Assembly (NCBI GenBank): GCA_018398585.1
Contig: JAGTTD010000010.1
Span: 33,954,638-34,018,637 of the forward strand
Origin: Simmondsia chinensis
Taxonomy: Eukaryota; Streptophyta; Magnoliopsida; Caryophyllales; Simmondsiaceae
Reading direction: 5' to 3'
DNA: 64,000 bases
Shown: positions 31,033 to 42,479 of the stretch, in pieces
Numbering within the stretch: the first letter of the stretch is position 1
Layout of the letters: every line of letters begins with the position of its first letter
The notes under the pieces: generated by a model
The model's input: the letters and a program-made list of their open reading frames with translations, nothing else
Databases searched by the model: none
What the model was told of the DNA's origin: nothing
Translations under genes and position numbers: made by a program

Positions 31033-31045
31033 GGCTCTGATACCA
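31033..31045 (-). other. Primer-binding site
   Basis: The minus strand reads TGGTATCAGAGCC, two bases after an LTR end (CACAACA at 31048). Complementary to initiator tRNA-Met. Confidence 0.8.
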
Positions 31046-31047
31046 CT

Positions 31048-31190
31048 TGTTGTGAATTCGGGCCCTAAATTGGCCCGAACTCAACTCGAAAACAGGATCT
31101 TGTCCCAGCACTAAGCAACAAAAAACCCACAAACGAAACAATGCGAAAATTAAACCAGAAACAACGAAAAAGGAAGAACATATGTGTGAT
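31048..31190 (-). repeat. LTR 3' fragment (5' LTR side)
   Basis: About 140 bp nearly identical to the first 140 bp of the left arm, then homology stops abruptly near 31190. It is the LTR that owned the primer site at 31033. Confidence 0.75.
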
Positions 31191-33499
31191 ATGAAAGAAA
31201 AAAAGGAAAATGTTTAATCATTATCAGAAATTTAGGTTTGACTTTACAATTAGAACTAGGTGCTAGTTTAGGCGTGGGATGCTTTGTTTTAATCTAGATT
31301 GAGGACTTTTACTGCCTGGTTTGGATTTAAATAAGTGGTGGGGTGTGCGTGGTAGATGTTTCTTGAGAGATGGTTGGAGGACAACTATCTTGGGTGTAGA
31401 ACATTGGATATTCCTGAATAGTTGAGAAAACTTGGTTTTCTCTTTGGAACCTTAGAAGTGTTGAATTGGTTAGGACCTTCTTGAAGTCCTTAGTTGTCTC
31501 TAGTCGGGTTGGACTAGTATTGGAGATGGGTCATTTGGTTTGAGCGTTAGACTGCGTCTAAAGCCCTAGTTTGTCTCCTACGTGGTAGTTGAGACGAGTC
31601 TTTAAGTGTCTTGGTTTTGGGCACTCGATTAGGTGGCTTAGGTGCATGGATTTCTCGTTGTTGTTTGAACATCATGTGGTTTCTTGTTGTGGAAATGATG
31701 TTTATGCCTTGAGACTAACGATTTGTCTTGAAGTGAGAAAGCTCTAGGTGCATCTAATCAGTGGAGCGGTTCGGGGTTAATCGCTTGTTCGACCTTGTGT
31801 ATGGTCGGTTGAGAATCCGGAGTAGATCTTGTTTTGGTGGAGCGATTTCGGAGGTAAATTGCTCGAGCCTGACCCAGTTGGTGGTCGGATAGGAGTCCTT
31901 GGTTTGGATTCTGTTTGGGTGTTAGTTTGAACACCTTGGCATGGTATTGGTGCTACTGTTGTGTGGCTAATTGTGTTGTTTAGAAATTGAATTATGATGC
32001 CTTTTCAATGTTCTATGTGATTGTAGTGGTTTAACATGTGCTTAATGCTTGAGATTAAATGTGAACTTGTTGGAATGGAAGTCTTGAACCTATAATTGGC
32101 AACTCTTAGGTTAGGCATGTCTAGTTGCACAATTTTAAATCCTTTGTGTGGATAGAGCATTGCATATTTTGAGTTTAATCGTGGATTAGACTTTGTATGC
32201 GAGAATTGGTGTTTCTTGCAAATGTTTGAGTGAACTAAGTGAAATAGTTGATCATTGTAAAGGGTTTAGAGAACTTGTGAGTTCTTATGGAAAATCTATG
32301 TGTCATTTAGTGTCTTGGTCTCCATGTTGACGTCTCATGTATTTCCAAGGTTATGTTGGAATCGAGTTGAATATATTGGTACTTGTTGCTTGAATTGATG
32401 ATAAACATGTTGTTTATGGATTATTTCAAGTTGAATTTGTTGCTGTTTTGGACTGCATACATGCTGGTATGTAACTATGTTGCTGTCAAAATTATTTACT
32501 GCAGATTTTTGATACTTAGGTGCTGAATTTTCTGCATATTAGTGTGTCCTTGAGTTGTTTTGCTCAATTTTAGCCAATAGTTGGGAAAACATGATATGTT
32601 TTGAGTCATATGTGGACTTGTGTTGTCTTTGGAGACTTGTATGCCCTTAGGATCATTGTTTCATGCCTTCTTTTCTAGTTTTTTGGAAAAGTGTAAGGTA
32701 TAGGTCTAATGAACCTTGGATTGACCTTTTTTTTTGGTGAGGTTATGTTTAGGTACCTTATGTGTTGGGTTAATGGTTCATAAGTTGTTTGCTCATGTTG
32801 GGTTATTCTTTTTATAGATATTGTTCATGGTAGAGTCTTGTGATGCAATGTATGAATTGATTTGGCTAACTTGAATTATAGGTGAATTGCATGTTTAGCT
32901 TGGATTTCATGTTGCTTGATCACCATGATTGTGCCCATATTGTTGTGTGAGCATGTTTGGTTTCTTGGTGTGAAACTTGTTTTCGAAATGGCCTTTATTT
33001 TCGAGGGAGCGTTGTGAGTTAATTTCATGAGACCATGGTGGAGTTTGTTGGATTATGGTCCCATGAAATTCGATATCCACTATAGGATGTAACCGAGTTA
33101 TGTAAGTTCATCAGTAATAATAGGCTGGAGCGTCTTGACTAAATGAAATGTTAAAATTGTCGGAGAATTTCTATTCGGAAAATTAGGATATCATTTGCCG
33201 GTTTTAGCCACCCGCCTTGTGTAGGCTCGTTGGAGGCAAACTTGTATAATTAGATCCTAATTTGGGGAATAGAAATTATAGACAATTTTATCGGGTTTTA
33301 AAATGGGTAAAAGATTTGAAAAATATATTGTATTTTTTGTTTGGGTAAAAATAATCAGGTTTGTGATATTACCCGTTGGGTATTACCCGTTATGACCCGG
33401 ATACCCGTGCCCAGCCACCTGTTTGCTTGCATTAGATTAGTGCCACGTGTCCTGATCTCTACCGTTGGATCAACCTAGCACTGTAGCATTATATAGAGC
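31191..33499. other. Unassigned interior of the LTR composite
   Basis: GT-rich on the + strand (many TTGTTG, GTTTGG and TGGTT words), with no long frame, no LTR-like duplication and no RNA module. It could be non-coding LARD-type interior or foreign DNA trapped between the arms. Confidence 0.4.
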
Positions 33500-34223
33500 C
33501 CCTTTGCTTTAAGGTTTCTGTGTGGGTGTAAAGCCACTTTTTACAGAAAGAATGATAAAACAGAAGCATTACTTCATAGATGAAGAATTGAAGAGCATTT
33601 TACTGTGCGTGAAAATGAAGAAACCCATGTTGGGGTTTCTCTGAAACGAAACGCAGAGAGAGAGAGAGAGGAAAACATGGAGGAGAAAGATGGCGTTTCT
33701 AGTGTGAGAAAGGTCGAGGAGAGAGAGTATGCATGAAGTCCGAGGTAGGAGGCTGAAGATTAAGGAGAAGAAGACGATAGTGAACCTTTGGAGCTCGGGA
33801 TGCTCGGTTCAAGGCGATGCGTCGTCCCAAACGAGGTCTTCTTCACGATTCCGGCTAGGGTTCGAGTCCCTAGGTTGTTCTTCACCCGTATTCGCTCGGT
33901 GATGGCTTTCATCTTGTTCTTTCTCGTTTTCTTGCTTTAATCTCTGTTATGGTTTTCGTTTTTTGTCTTAAGACTTGATGCTCGGTCTGTGTTTGTAACC
34001 CTAATTACTGATAGTGGATTTGACTCCTCTGAAAACGGAGGCCCGTGGAGTAGGACCTCGCTGAGGTGCCAAACCACGTATATCGTGTGTTCTTTGTCGT
34101 TTTTGTTGTTTCTGGTTTAATTTCCGCATTGTTTCGTTTGTGGGTTTTTTGTTGCTTAGTGCTGGGACAAGATCCTGTTTTTGAGTTGAGTTTGGGTCTG
34201 ATTTAGGGCCCGAATTCACAACA
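33500..34223 (+). repeat. Right LTR-like arm
   Basis: Plus-strand LTR ending CACAACA. It is the inverted counterpart of the left arm with several small indels. ATTATATAGAGCCCC at about 33489 just upstream looks like a TATA box, so the LTR probably begins further left. Confidence 0.6.
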
Positions 34224-34284
34224 GGTAATAATATGTATCTGATTTTATTTTATTTTTTTTTATTTTTCCTTATCTTTTCGCTCT

Positions 34285-34518
34285 AGGAACATACCTAGTG
34301 CCTCAAGGGCTCCCACCTACGTCGGGTCTGGGAGGGCGGATGCACGCAGCCTTCCCCCTTTAGAATGTTAACCTGAAGAGAGGCTGTTTTCCAGTGCCCC
34401 CAACCTGAGGGTGATGACTTCCCAGGAGGTCACCCATCCTAGTACTACTCTCGCCTAAGCACGCTTAACTTTGGAGTTCTAATGGGATCCGGTTACAGTG
34501 TGTTGGTGCCCTCTTTGG
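34285..34518 (-). mobile_element. 5S rRNA-derived SINE, copy 4
   Basis: Full length. Flanks TCTTTTCGCTCT (34273-34284) and TCTTTTTGCTCT (34519-34530) differ at one base. The 5S-like head has GAACTCCAAAGTTAAGCGTG. Confidence 0.8.
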
Positions 34519-34530
34519 TCTTTTTGCTCT

Positions 34531-35700
34531 CTCTATATATATAATTAAACTTTAGTACACGAGCTTTGATGAATTAATAATTTTTTTATATGATAAAATT
34601 TGTGTTGAATATCCGTGGGCGAAAGCAAAATAATTTTTCTGTTCAAAAAAGTTTTTTTTTTTTTTGAGGGGGCGGGGGCAAGGGTGTTATTGTATTTTTG
34701 ATGTATAACGTAACTTTTTCAGTATATGACTTTAGAATTTCAACATGTGACGTTACTCTTCAATGTTACAATGTTACATTTTGTAAAGTTTGACCGAGAA
34801 ATCACTGATGACTAAAATAAAATTTATTATTATAATTAAATGACTAAGTTCAGTTCCGAAATTTGTAAATTAAATACCTTTTTAACAAATTTCTGTACTA
34901 AAATCTATTTTAGAAAATTTATCACTCAGATGTCATGAGGTTTGAATATTTATCACGTATATATCCTGATATTTTAATATATTTAATGAAATATCCTAGC
35001 ATTTGAATATTTTATCAATTATGCATCTTATGTTGGAATTTGATAAAGTTTTCTAAAAATCTGATAAAATTTATCCAAAAATATTGATGTAATACATAAT
35101 TATGATGATATATATAAGTCAGATCACAGAGCATATGCTTTAGGTTTCCCTCTCCGCCATGAACTACTTAAGCTGTCCGTCCTTATATATATGTCAATTT
35201 TTCTAGGAAAATTCGTTAAATTGCCATAAAAGTTTCACAAAATATTAATGTAAATTACCTAAATACTAAATAGTGCTGAAATCATTGTCATATTAGTATT
35301 TACAGTAAAAAAAAATTATCAAACTCTAATAAAAATATTACTATATTATTGAAATAATGTTTTATTTTAGCATTTTTTAATAAAAATCGGTTGAATTTTG
35401 ATAAAACGGCACTTGCTTGATAAAATTTAAAAAAAAATTAGATATACTTTTTTATATATATTAAAACTTCAAAATACTTATATGATAAATTGTCAAACAG
35501 AGTTACTACCCCCCCCCCCATCTGGCAAGGGGTGTAAAGTGAGTTAAGAGTAATGAGGGATAAATTCGTACTCCTATTTTCTTTAACCGTTAAATTGGGG
35601 TAAATTTTGAAAAAAAAAATTTAGACAATATTTTTCATTATTTTAAGTATAACTCTTTTTACCTTTATTCTTTTATCCAATTGTTAAACAATAGTAACTC
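34531..35700. other. AT-rich intergenic DNA
   Basis: Phrases about TTTATCACTCAGATG and ATATCCTGATATTTTAATAT suggest decayed MITEs, also near 61740-61850. No gene. Confidence 0.35.
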
Positions 35701-35702
35701 AT

Positions 35703-35794
35703 TTACCCATGTAACAACCAACCCAGTGCTTCGAGGGTTCCCACATATGCAGGGTTTGGGGGGAGGGATGTACACAACCTTACTCCTTCAGGGT
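35703..35794 (-). repeat. RTE-type SINE/LINE tail interrupted by the copia element
   Basis: ACCCAGTGCTTCGAGGGTTC and GCAGGGTTTGGGGGGAGGG match the minus-strand 3' domain. The sequence stops at the copia insertion site and a short remnant may continue after 41036. Confidence 0.65.
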
Positions 35795-35799
35795 GCTAC

Positions 35800-36030
35800 T
35801 ATTAGGATTACTGTAGAAACAGTGAAATGAGAAGAGAACAAGTGGAAAAATCTGTATTACTTTTCATTAAACCAAAAAAGAATAATGAGATACATATTTA
35901 TACAAGCAGGAGCAAAAGCGTGGGAAAGCAACAACCAGCAACTAACTGAAGGAGAGAGAAAAATATTTTAAAATAAGCAAAATATCTAGAAACTTGTACT
36001 AAAAATATCTGATACAAAATATGTTTAGTA
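35800..36030 (-). repeat. Copia 3' LTR
   Basis: 231 bp. Termini in the element's sense are TACTA...TAATA rather than the usual TG...CA. Confidence 0.85.
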
Positions 36031-36043
36031 CGCCCCCTCAAGT
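36031..36043 (-). other. Copia polypurine tract
   Basis: The minus strand reads ACTTGAGGGGGCG directly before the 3' LTR, the typical plant copia plus-strand primer. Confidence 0.85.
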
Positions 36044-36418
36044 TGGGGCAAAGATATTGAGAAATCCCAACTTGCGCAAGAGATGTTGAAAAGCAGTAGG
36101 GGGAAGAGCCTTAGTGAGGACATCAACAAGTTGAAGAGCAGAAGACACACGAAGAACTTTGATGACACCAAGGTCAGCCTTTTCTCGGACAAAGTGACAA
36201 TCAAGCTCAATATGCTTCGTATGCTCATAGAAAACAGAATTTTGAGTTATGTAAATGGCAGCCTCATTGTCACAAAATAAGAGAGCAGATTGGGGATCTG
36301 GGACACAAAGATCATGCAAAAGACACAACAGCCAAACAGTCTTAGAAGTGTTCATAACAAGACTACGGTATTCAGCTTCAGCAGAGGAACGGGACACAGT
36401 AGGCTGCTTTTTGGACTT
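36038..36418 (-). pseudogene. Copia RNase H, C-terminal part
   Basis: Frame with SRSSAEAEYRSLVMNTSKT, LLFCDNEAAIYI and HTKHIELDCHFVRE, ending near the polypurine tract. These are standard copia RNase H motifs. A stop around 36419 separates it from the preceding RT frame. Confidence 0.85.
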
Positions 36419-37450
36419 CTAAGAGATTAAGGAATCCCCCAGAAAAATGCAGTAACCAGTGATAGAGCGACATGTGTCAGGACAAGAGCCCCGGTCTACA
36501 TCAGCACATGCCTTAAGATGTAAGGAGGAAGAGGCTGGGTAGAACAGGCCCTGACCAGGGGAGGCTTTGATATAGTGAAGAACACGCAAAGCAACATCAA
36601 GATGAGCTTGCCGGGGAGCAGAGACATACTGGCTGAGTTTGCTAACAGCAAAGGAGAGATCTTGACGTATAATGGTAAGATAGAGCAGTTTGCCAACAAG
36701 CCTACCGTAAAACTCAAGATCTAGAAGGGGTGAGCCATCATCACAACTCATACGAACATTAGCATCCACAGGAGTGGAGGCAGGGCGGTAGCCAAGCATA
36801 CCAGTAGACTCAAGAATTTGGAGAGCATATTGCCCTTGGCAAAGAGAAATTCCAAAGGGAGTGCGAGCTACCTCAAGACCCAAAAAGTATTTCAGAGTAC
36901 CCAGATCCTTAAGCCAAAATAATTGATTAAGATCCAGCTTGAACTGAGCAACAAAGAAAGGGCTGCTACTGGCAATGATGATGTCATCCACATGAACCAA
37001 AACAGCTGTAAAGTGAGAAGAAGTAGAGAGAGTGAAAAGGCTATAGTCATTCTTAGACTGTACAAACCCAAAGCTAAGCAGAGCTGCAGAGAACTTAGCA
37101 AACCACTATCTGGAAGCTTACTTGAGGCCATAAATACCCTTCTTGAGTCTACATGCCAAAGGCTGAGACGCCCCCTGAACTTGGAAACTAGGAGGGAGGG
37201 ACATGTAGACCTCCTCAGAAAGCTCCCCGTGAAGAAAGAAATTGTTGACATCCAACTGAGAAAGATGCCAATTTTGGATTGCAGCAACACTAAGAACTAA
37301 CCGAATAGTAGCGAGCTTAGCAACAGGGGAGAAGGTGTCAAAGTAATCAACACCCTCCTGCTGAGTGTACCCCTTGGCAACTAGGCGAGCTTTGTAACAT
37401 TCTAAAGAGCCATCAGAGCGAAGCTTGACCTTATAGACCCATTTGCAGCC
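36419..37450 (-). pseudogene. Copia reverse transcriptase, frameshifted
   Basis: The C-terminal part (37000-36419) has VHVDDIIIASSS in place of Y-V-D-D, LGTLKYFLGLEVA and GKLLYLT. Upstream, RT-like residues around the GKL/VYM segment are in another frame (37290-36892), showing at least one frameshift. DVDRGSC replaces the usual D-A-D-W-A-G-C. It is inactive. Confidence 0.85.
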
Positions 37451-37884
37451 AACTAAAGGCTTATGAGAAGGAAGAGGTACAACATCTCAAGTGCCATTAG
37501 CTTCGAGGGCTTGTATTTCTTGAGCCATTGCCTCACGCCAGTGAGGATGATGAATAGCCTGGTGATAGAACTCTGGCTCCTCGTGACTAGAAAGGGCAAC
37601 ATAAAATGATCTTTGTGGAGAGGAAAGCTAAGTATAGTTGACAGCGTTGGCAAGGGGAAGGCAGTGGGAGGTGGAGGAGAAGAAGAAGGGGGAAGAGTGC
37701 AATGATAATTTTGGAGATAAGAGGGAGGTTGGCGAGATCAGGTGGATTTTCTAAGAGGAGGAGGAGGAGGGATGGAGGGATCACCAGAGGAAGGACTGGG
37801 ACAGTCAATTGGTGAATCGGGGGAAGAGGAAGGACTTGCAGAGGCAGGTGATTCATCAGAGGGTGAGACAGGAGAGACAGTGGA

Positions 37885-38770
37885 CTAGGGAAGTGGAGAT
37901 GGAATAGGAGAAATGATATTTGGTCCATCAGAGGGCAAATCCGAGGACTGGGAAACATGAGTATTTGCTTGTAGATTTGAATTTTGTCCACTAGTCAGAG
38001 AAATATGGTTGTCCTTTTCAGAAGAAAGGACAGGAGGAGCAGGTAAAGATAGGGAAAAAAAAGTACTTGCAATGTCATCATCAACAACAGTACCGGGTAA
38101 AGAAATATGGGAAAAAGGATCCCCATGAGGTGGAAGAGTCCTCAAGGGAAAAATGTCCTCATGAAATACTACATCTCTGGAGATGAAAAGCTCTCGTTTT
38201 TGGAAATCATAAAGCTTATATCCCTTAACCCCAAATGGATATCTGACAAAAACAGCAATCCTGGCATGAGGGGAAAATTTGTCGGGTTGGACAGTCAGAG
38301 TGGAGGCAAAGCAAAGGCATCCAAAGGGTTTTAAATCAGTGTAGGTGGGAGCTTGCTTGAAGAGAAGCTTGTAAGGGTTTTTTGTGGAATAGTTTGGAGG
38401 AAAGTCTGTTAATAATATGGATGACAATCATTACACATTCACTCCAAAGAAAGAGAGGAGTGTTAGACTGGAAATGAAGTGCATGTGCAACAGAGAGTAT
38501 GTGCTAGTGTTTTCTTTCCGCCACATAATTTTGTTGAGGCCTGCCCACATTAGATGTCCGGTGAATAATCCTATGTTCACGATAGAATTGGGTAAGTTGA
38601 AACTCTTTGCCATTATCACTGCATAAGATCTTAATAGGTGTTTTACGTTAGTCATAACATGGTTATAAAAAGTGGGAATAGCAACCTCAGACTCAAGTTT
38701 CATCATATAGAGCCAGGTTGTTCTAGGGGAATCATCCACAATTGTGAGAAAGTATCTAAACCCAAATAGA
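37885..38770 (-). pseudogene. Copia integrase, frameshifted
   Basis: 38739-38431 has the DDSPRTTWLYMMKLESE catalytic-core text. 38427-37885 has PYKLLF, LKPFGCLCFAS and GYKLYDFQKRELFISRDVVF of the integrase C-terminal region. A proline/serine-rich linker follows. The frames are separated by stops. Confidence 0.85.
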
Positions 38771-39243
38771 GATTCAACATGAAAGGGACCTCATATATCA
38801 CAATATACAATGTCAAATGGGTGAGGGGACAAATTGTTATTGCAAACGAAAGGAAACCTCTTTTGTTTAGCTAGAGGACATACAAGACATGGACAATCAT
38901 ACATGTTATTCATTACATCTGGTATGAAACGATGTAAATCCTGCATCCTTCCTCGTGAAGTATGGCCAAGGCGTAGATGCCACAGACTAGGGACAGGGAC
39001 AGGAGAGAAATCAGGAGGTCCTGAAGGTAAAGATGCATCATAGGCAGCTGCAGTACCACAGTTAGGAAGAAGAAGATAGATATCAAAGCAGCTCTTAGCT
39101 ACTCCAATCGTGATCGATTAGGAGGGGTCCTGTATGACACATGAGTCATGAGTGAAACTACATATTAGTTTTTGAGATTTACACAGTTGACTAACTGAAG
39201 GTAAATTGTATTTGAATTGGGGTAGAAACAAGACATCATCAAG

Positions 39244-39483
39244 TTAAATATTTTGGCTAAGTCTTACTTTGCCTTGTTGAGTAACAGAGGTAGAAACACC
39301 ATTTGGTAGGATAACTTGGCCCTCCACGATATGAGTGACTTTATCAAAGAGAATGATTTTCCCACGCATATGGTGGGAAGCACCCGAATCAATTATCCAA
39401 TAGTTTTTAAATTTGTCATGATTGAAAGTGGAAGAAGCAAGGGAGAATGAGGAGGTTAGAGCTGTTATACCTGACAAAGCCAT
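39244..39483 (-). pseudogene. Copia aspartic protease
   Basis: NYWIIDSGASHHM carries the D-S-G-A active site. The frame is open for 79 codons and then broken. Confidence 0.85.
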
Positions 39484-39507
39484 GGGATAACCAGAAGCAC
39501 TACCAGC

Positions 39508-40638
39508 TCATGCTGGAACAATCTCTTTGTTGGCGTTATTGGCAGAAGAACTTGCCATATGGCCACTGAGCAGAGTTAGCAAGTGCTGACAATCTTCAGA
39601 TGCGACAGAGAGCATGGCCTTGTCCTTGGGCTCATAACTCCCACTAGGTACACCCATCTTAGCTAGACCAGTGCCTTTAGTCTTTGGCTTATATCTAAGG
39701 GGAAAACCATGAAGTTTATAACACTTCTCGATTGCATATCCTGTCATGCCACAGTGGGTGCAGAGAGGCCTATCCTTTCTCTAATGTTTGGGCTATAGCT
39801 TTCCTGCATTCGACTTGCCAAGCATAGCAAGGTTTTCTGTGGGAACTAATGAAGGAAGTTCAGTGACAGTGATTTTAGTCTACTTGTCTTGTTGAGTAAC
39901 CTTGTTGAACACTACATTGATACTTTGGAGAGGTTCCAGAAGCAGTATCTAATCCCTAATGGCAGAATAGCTATCATTCAGCCCCATGAGGAAAGTCATT
40001 ATGTAGTCCTCTTCGCGTTCCTTTTTATGGCTTGCACACAAATGGCATCCTTTTATTCCATAGGAGCAAGAAGCAACAACCTTGTAGCCAATGAATTCAC
40101 CCCAAAAAGTTTCCAGCTTTGCGAAATAAATAGTAATTGTCATAGTTTCCTGCTTAAGATCAGAAATGGCTTGCTTGACCTGAAAGATTCTAGGTTTGTT
40201 TCGCTGAGCATATCAATCCCTAATATCTTTCCACCTAGCAGCAGCAGTACATGCACTGTTGATATTGGTAGCTATGTCTGCAGAAACGGAGTTAGTGATC
40301 CAAGAGGTTGTCATCGAATCACATATGTGCCATTTTTCATACATCGGATCATCCTCATCTGGTTCTGCAATTTTGCCAGATATGAAGCCAAGTTTATTCT
40401 TCGAACGAAAAGCTCGTTTCATGGACCTTGTCCAATTTGTGTAGTTCTATGGACCCATGAACAGCTATGTGACCAGAACCACGCTTGGACCATCACTATT
40501 GCTGAGGAAGAAAGGTGAATCATACGGATCCTCAAACCGCAAGTATTGCATGTTGGATGATTCCCTATGTCCAAACTTAGCACGTCTCTTTGTGTCTCCG
40601 ATCTTGTTCGAAATGCTCTCAAATCTCGAATTTGCCAT
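39508..40638 (-). pseudogene. Copia gag, with stops
   Basis: Begins at an ATG at 40638 (MANSRFESI). It includes KRAFRSKNKLGFISG, typical of plant copia gag. Near the end a zinc-knuckle-like C-x2-C...C (CGMTGYAIEKCYKLHG) has Tyr where His is expected. Several stops and frame changes lie between 40480 and 39750. Confidence 0.8.
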
Positions 40639-40788
40639 GGAATTTGAGGAAGAACAGTGAAATCAGAACAAAAAGTGAAGCACGAAGAAATAAAACGGAG
40701 AAGAAAATGGAGATAAATGCCCTAGAAATCGAGACAAAGGGGTAATGATGCAATCGAAAGGGAATTGCAGGTGGAAGCGACGGTTATT

Positions 40789-40800
40789 GCTCTGATACCA
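40789..40800 (-). other. Copia primer-binding site
   Basis: The minus strand reads TGGTATCAGAGC directly after the 5' LTR; initiator tRNA-Met type. Confidence 0.9.
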
Positions 40801-41031
40801 TATTAGGATTACTGTAAAAATAATGAAATGAGGAGAGAACAAGTGGGAAAATCTGTATTACTTTTCATGAACCCAAAAAAGAATAATGAGATACATATTT
40901 ATACAAGCGAGAGCAAAAGTGCAGAAAAGCAACAACCAGCAACTAACTGAAGGAGAGAAAAAAATATCTTAAAAACAGCAAAATATCTAAAAACTTATAC
41001 TAAAAATATATGATACAAAATATGTTTAATA
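40801..41031 (-). repeat. Copia 5' LTR
   Basis: 231 bp, sense termini TATTA...TAATA, collinear with the 3' LTR. Confidence 0.85.
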
Positions 41032-41173
41032 ACTACCTTAAAGGAATCATTTACCCTTATTCTTTTTAATTTACATATTTAAATAAGAGTAGGAAATTAC
41101 TTTACATTATTCTCTTCGACTAAGTTGCCAACTATAAAACCAAGGACAAACTATGGTGAGGGCAAAACTAAGG

Positions 41174-41300
41174 ATGAGGCAGCAGAGAGGCTGTGGGTGT
41201 CTACGGTGGGCTGTTGCCCCCTCTCTGCGGTGGCCGCCGCCATGTCGACGCCCGCGCGGGTCATCGGAGCCGATGATTTCTTCTTACAAATGAACAGCCC
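41174..41300 (+). repeat. Hairpin module D, copy 3 (best preserved)
   Basis: GCAGAGAG pairs perfectly with CTCTCTGC around GGGCTGTTGCCCC. The second hairpin is TCATCGG-A-GCCGATGA. The terminal AACAGCCC pairs with GGGCTGTT. A GC-rich insert lies between the hairpins. Confidence 0.5.
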
Positions 41301-41433
41301 CTGGCACTCTGCTTCATGTGATTATCACCATCCTTGTTCTTTTCCATTCTTTTCCTTTACTTCCCTCTACCATCATCTTCGTCGCCGTCGTCAACAACCT
41401 TAACTCAGTAATAATAATAATAATAACAATAAA

Positions 41434-41624
41434 GAGGCTGTGATGATGCTTTTGATTTTTCCGGTGCATGTGATTGTTGATGTTGGCGCCGCCGTTGGCT
41501 AGGCGGCGACCTGTTGCCGGTGGAGGTTGGGGTTTCTCTCTCTTTGCATGGCGATGGGTTGGCTTTGCCGCTATGGTGCGGTGGATCTCCTTCACATGCC
41601 TGAGAAATGGTGAATCTGAGCCTC
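41434..41624 (+). ncRNA. Box C/D-like module, class A copy 4
   Basis: 191 bp, stem GAGGC/GCCTC, C box GTGATGA, D box CTGA. Confidence 0.45.
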
Positions 41625-41809
41625 TCTCTATCTCTCTAGTTCGCGTTATTGACGAGAGTTGTTTAGAAAGAAGAAAAACTTCTTTGGTTCTTGAGTTCTG
41701 GAATGAAATACTTGCTATTTTTCTTTAAATATATTTGAGTTTGTATTTTTATTTTCTACCTGTTGAGTATAATATGTTTTTAGTTTTATAACAAGGTAAT
41801 GTTATTATC

Positions 41810-42022
41810 GGGGCAATGACGATGCTTTTGATTTTCCAGGCTCATGTGACTGTGAAATCTGGCGCCACCGTTGGCTTGGCGGCAACCCATTGCCGGTGGA
41901 GATTGGGGGTTTCCTCTCTCTCTCTCTCTCCCTCTCTCTGCATGGCGGCGGTGGGTTGGCTTCGTTGGCGCGGGGCGGTGGGATCTTCTTCACATGCCTG
42001 AGAAAAGGTGAATCTGAGCCCC
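41810..42022 (+). ncRNA. Box C/D-like module, class A copy 5, GGGGC stem
   Basis: 213 bp. GGGGC (41810-41814) pairs with GCCCC (42018-42022), replacing GAGGC/GCCTC. The C box is ATGACGA (one change), the D box CTGA. It directly follows copy 4 without an intervening D, E, F or B module. Confidence 0.45.
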
Positions 42023-42062
42023 TCGCTCTCTCTATCTTCTTGGTGTAATATTGTGATGTGAT

Positions 42063-42150
42063 GAGACCCTAATATGAGAGTAGGAAGAAGTGCGGGTCTT
42101 TGAGGGCCGAGATTGAGCGATCATCATTCCAGGTGATCTCATGTTTGTAA
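42063..42150 (+). repeat. Short E-like module
   Basis: GACCCTAATATGAGAGTAGG start, GGGCCGAGATTG and CCAGGTGATCTCATGTTTGT end. Matches 45135-45225 but not the long E modules beyond the first 40 bp. Confidence 0.4.
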
Positions 42151-42271
42151 TTTCATTTGTGGATAAATTACACATTAGAATCATAAAGTTTAGTGTTCTA
42201 TTTTTGGTACACAACATTGTAGTTAATATTATAATCCAAAGTTATATGATTTTAATAAATTCATTCAAATA

Positions 42272-42406
42272 CTACAACAACAACGACAGTCCCAATGCCA
42301 CAAGGGCTCCCGCTTGCGCAGGGTCTGGGAGGGGTAGGATGTACGCAGCCTTACCCCATCAGGCTGGGCCCCTGATGAGAGACTATTTCCGAGGATCCCC
42401 ACCTGG
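42272..42406 (-). mobile_element. RTE-type SINE/LINE 3' end
   Basis: The plus strand starts ACAACAACAAC (tail) and continues CACAAGGGCTCCCGC, GTACGCAGCCTTACCCC, then TATTTCCGAGGATCCCC. There is no 5S head. Confidence 0.7.
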
Positions 42407-42479
42407 TGTCTAAAATAGGCCTTTCACTGAGCATTTCTCCGTTAATAGTGTTATAACTTTGTAGTTTATGTGTCGGATG

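Larger units (their letters stand above)
30009..34223. mobile_element. LTR-retrotransposon composite with inverted LTR arms
   Basis: The outer ends are TGTTGTGAATTC (left) and GAATTCACAACA (right), flanked by perfect 5-bp repeats GGTAA at 30004-30008 and 34224-34228. The left arm (to about 30720, minus) and right arm (from about 33500, plus) are inverted copies of one LTR. A third LTR piece with a primer site lies inside. No pol sequence and no frame of 60 codons or more occurs between 30.7 and 34.0 kb. Confidence 0.65.
35800..41031 (-). mobile_element. Ty1/copia LTR retrotransposon (5232 bp), decayed
   Basis: Two 231-bp LTRs, primer site, polypurine tract and gag-pol in the order gag, protease, integrase, reverse transcriptase, RNase H on the minus strand. 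Flanking GCTAC (35795-35799) and ACTAC (41032-41036) are a 5-bp duplication with one change. LTRs differ at roughly 20 positions by eye, so it is not recent. All coding parts are broken. Confidence 0.9.

Noticed and set aside
37885..37991. Pro/Ser-rich minus-strand frames near 37.6-38.0 kb as a host protein
   Set aside because: They lie between copia integrase and RT and are the usual variable linker of that polyprotein.
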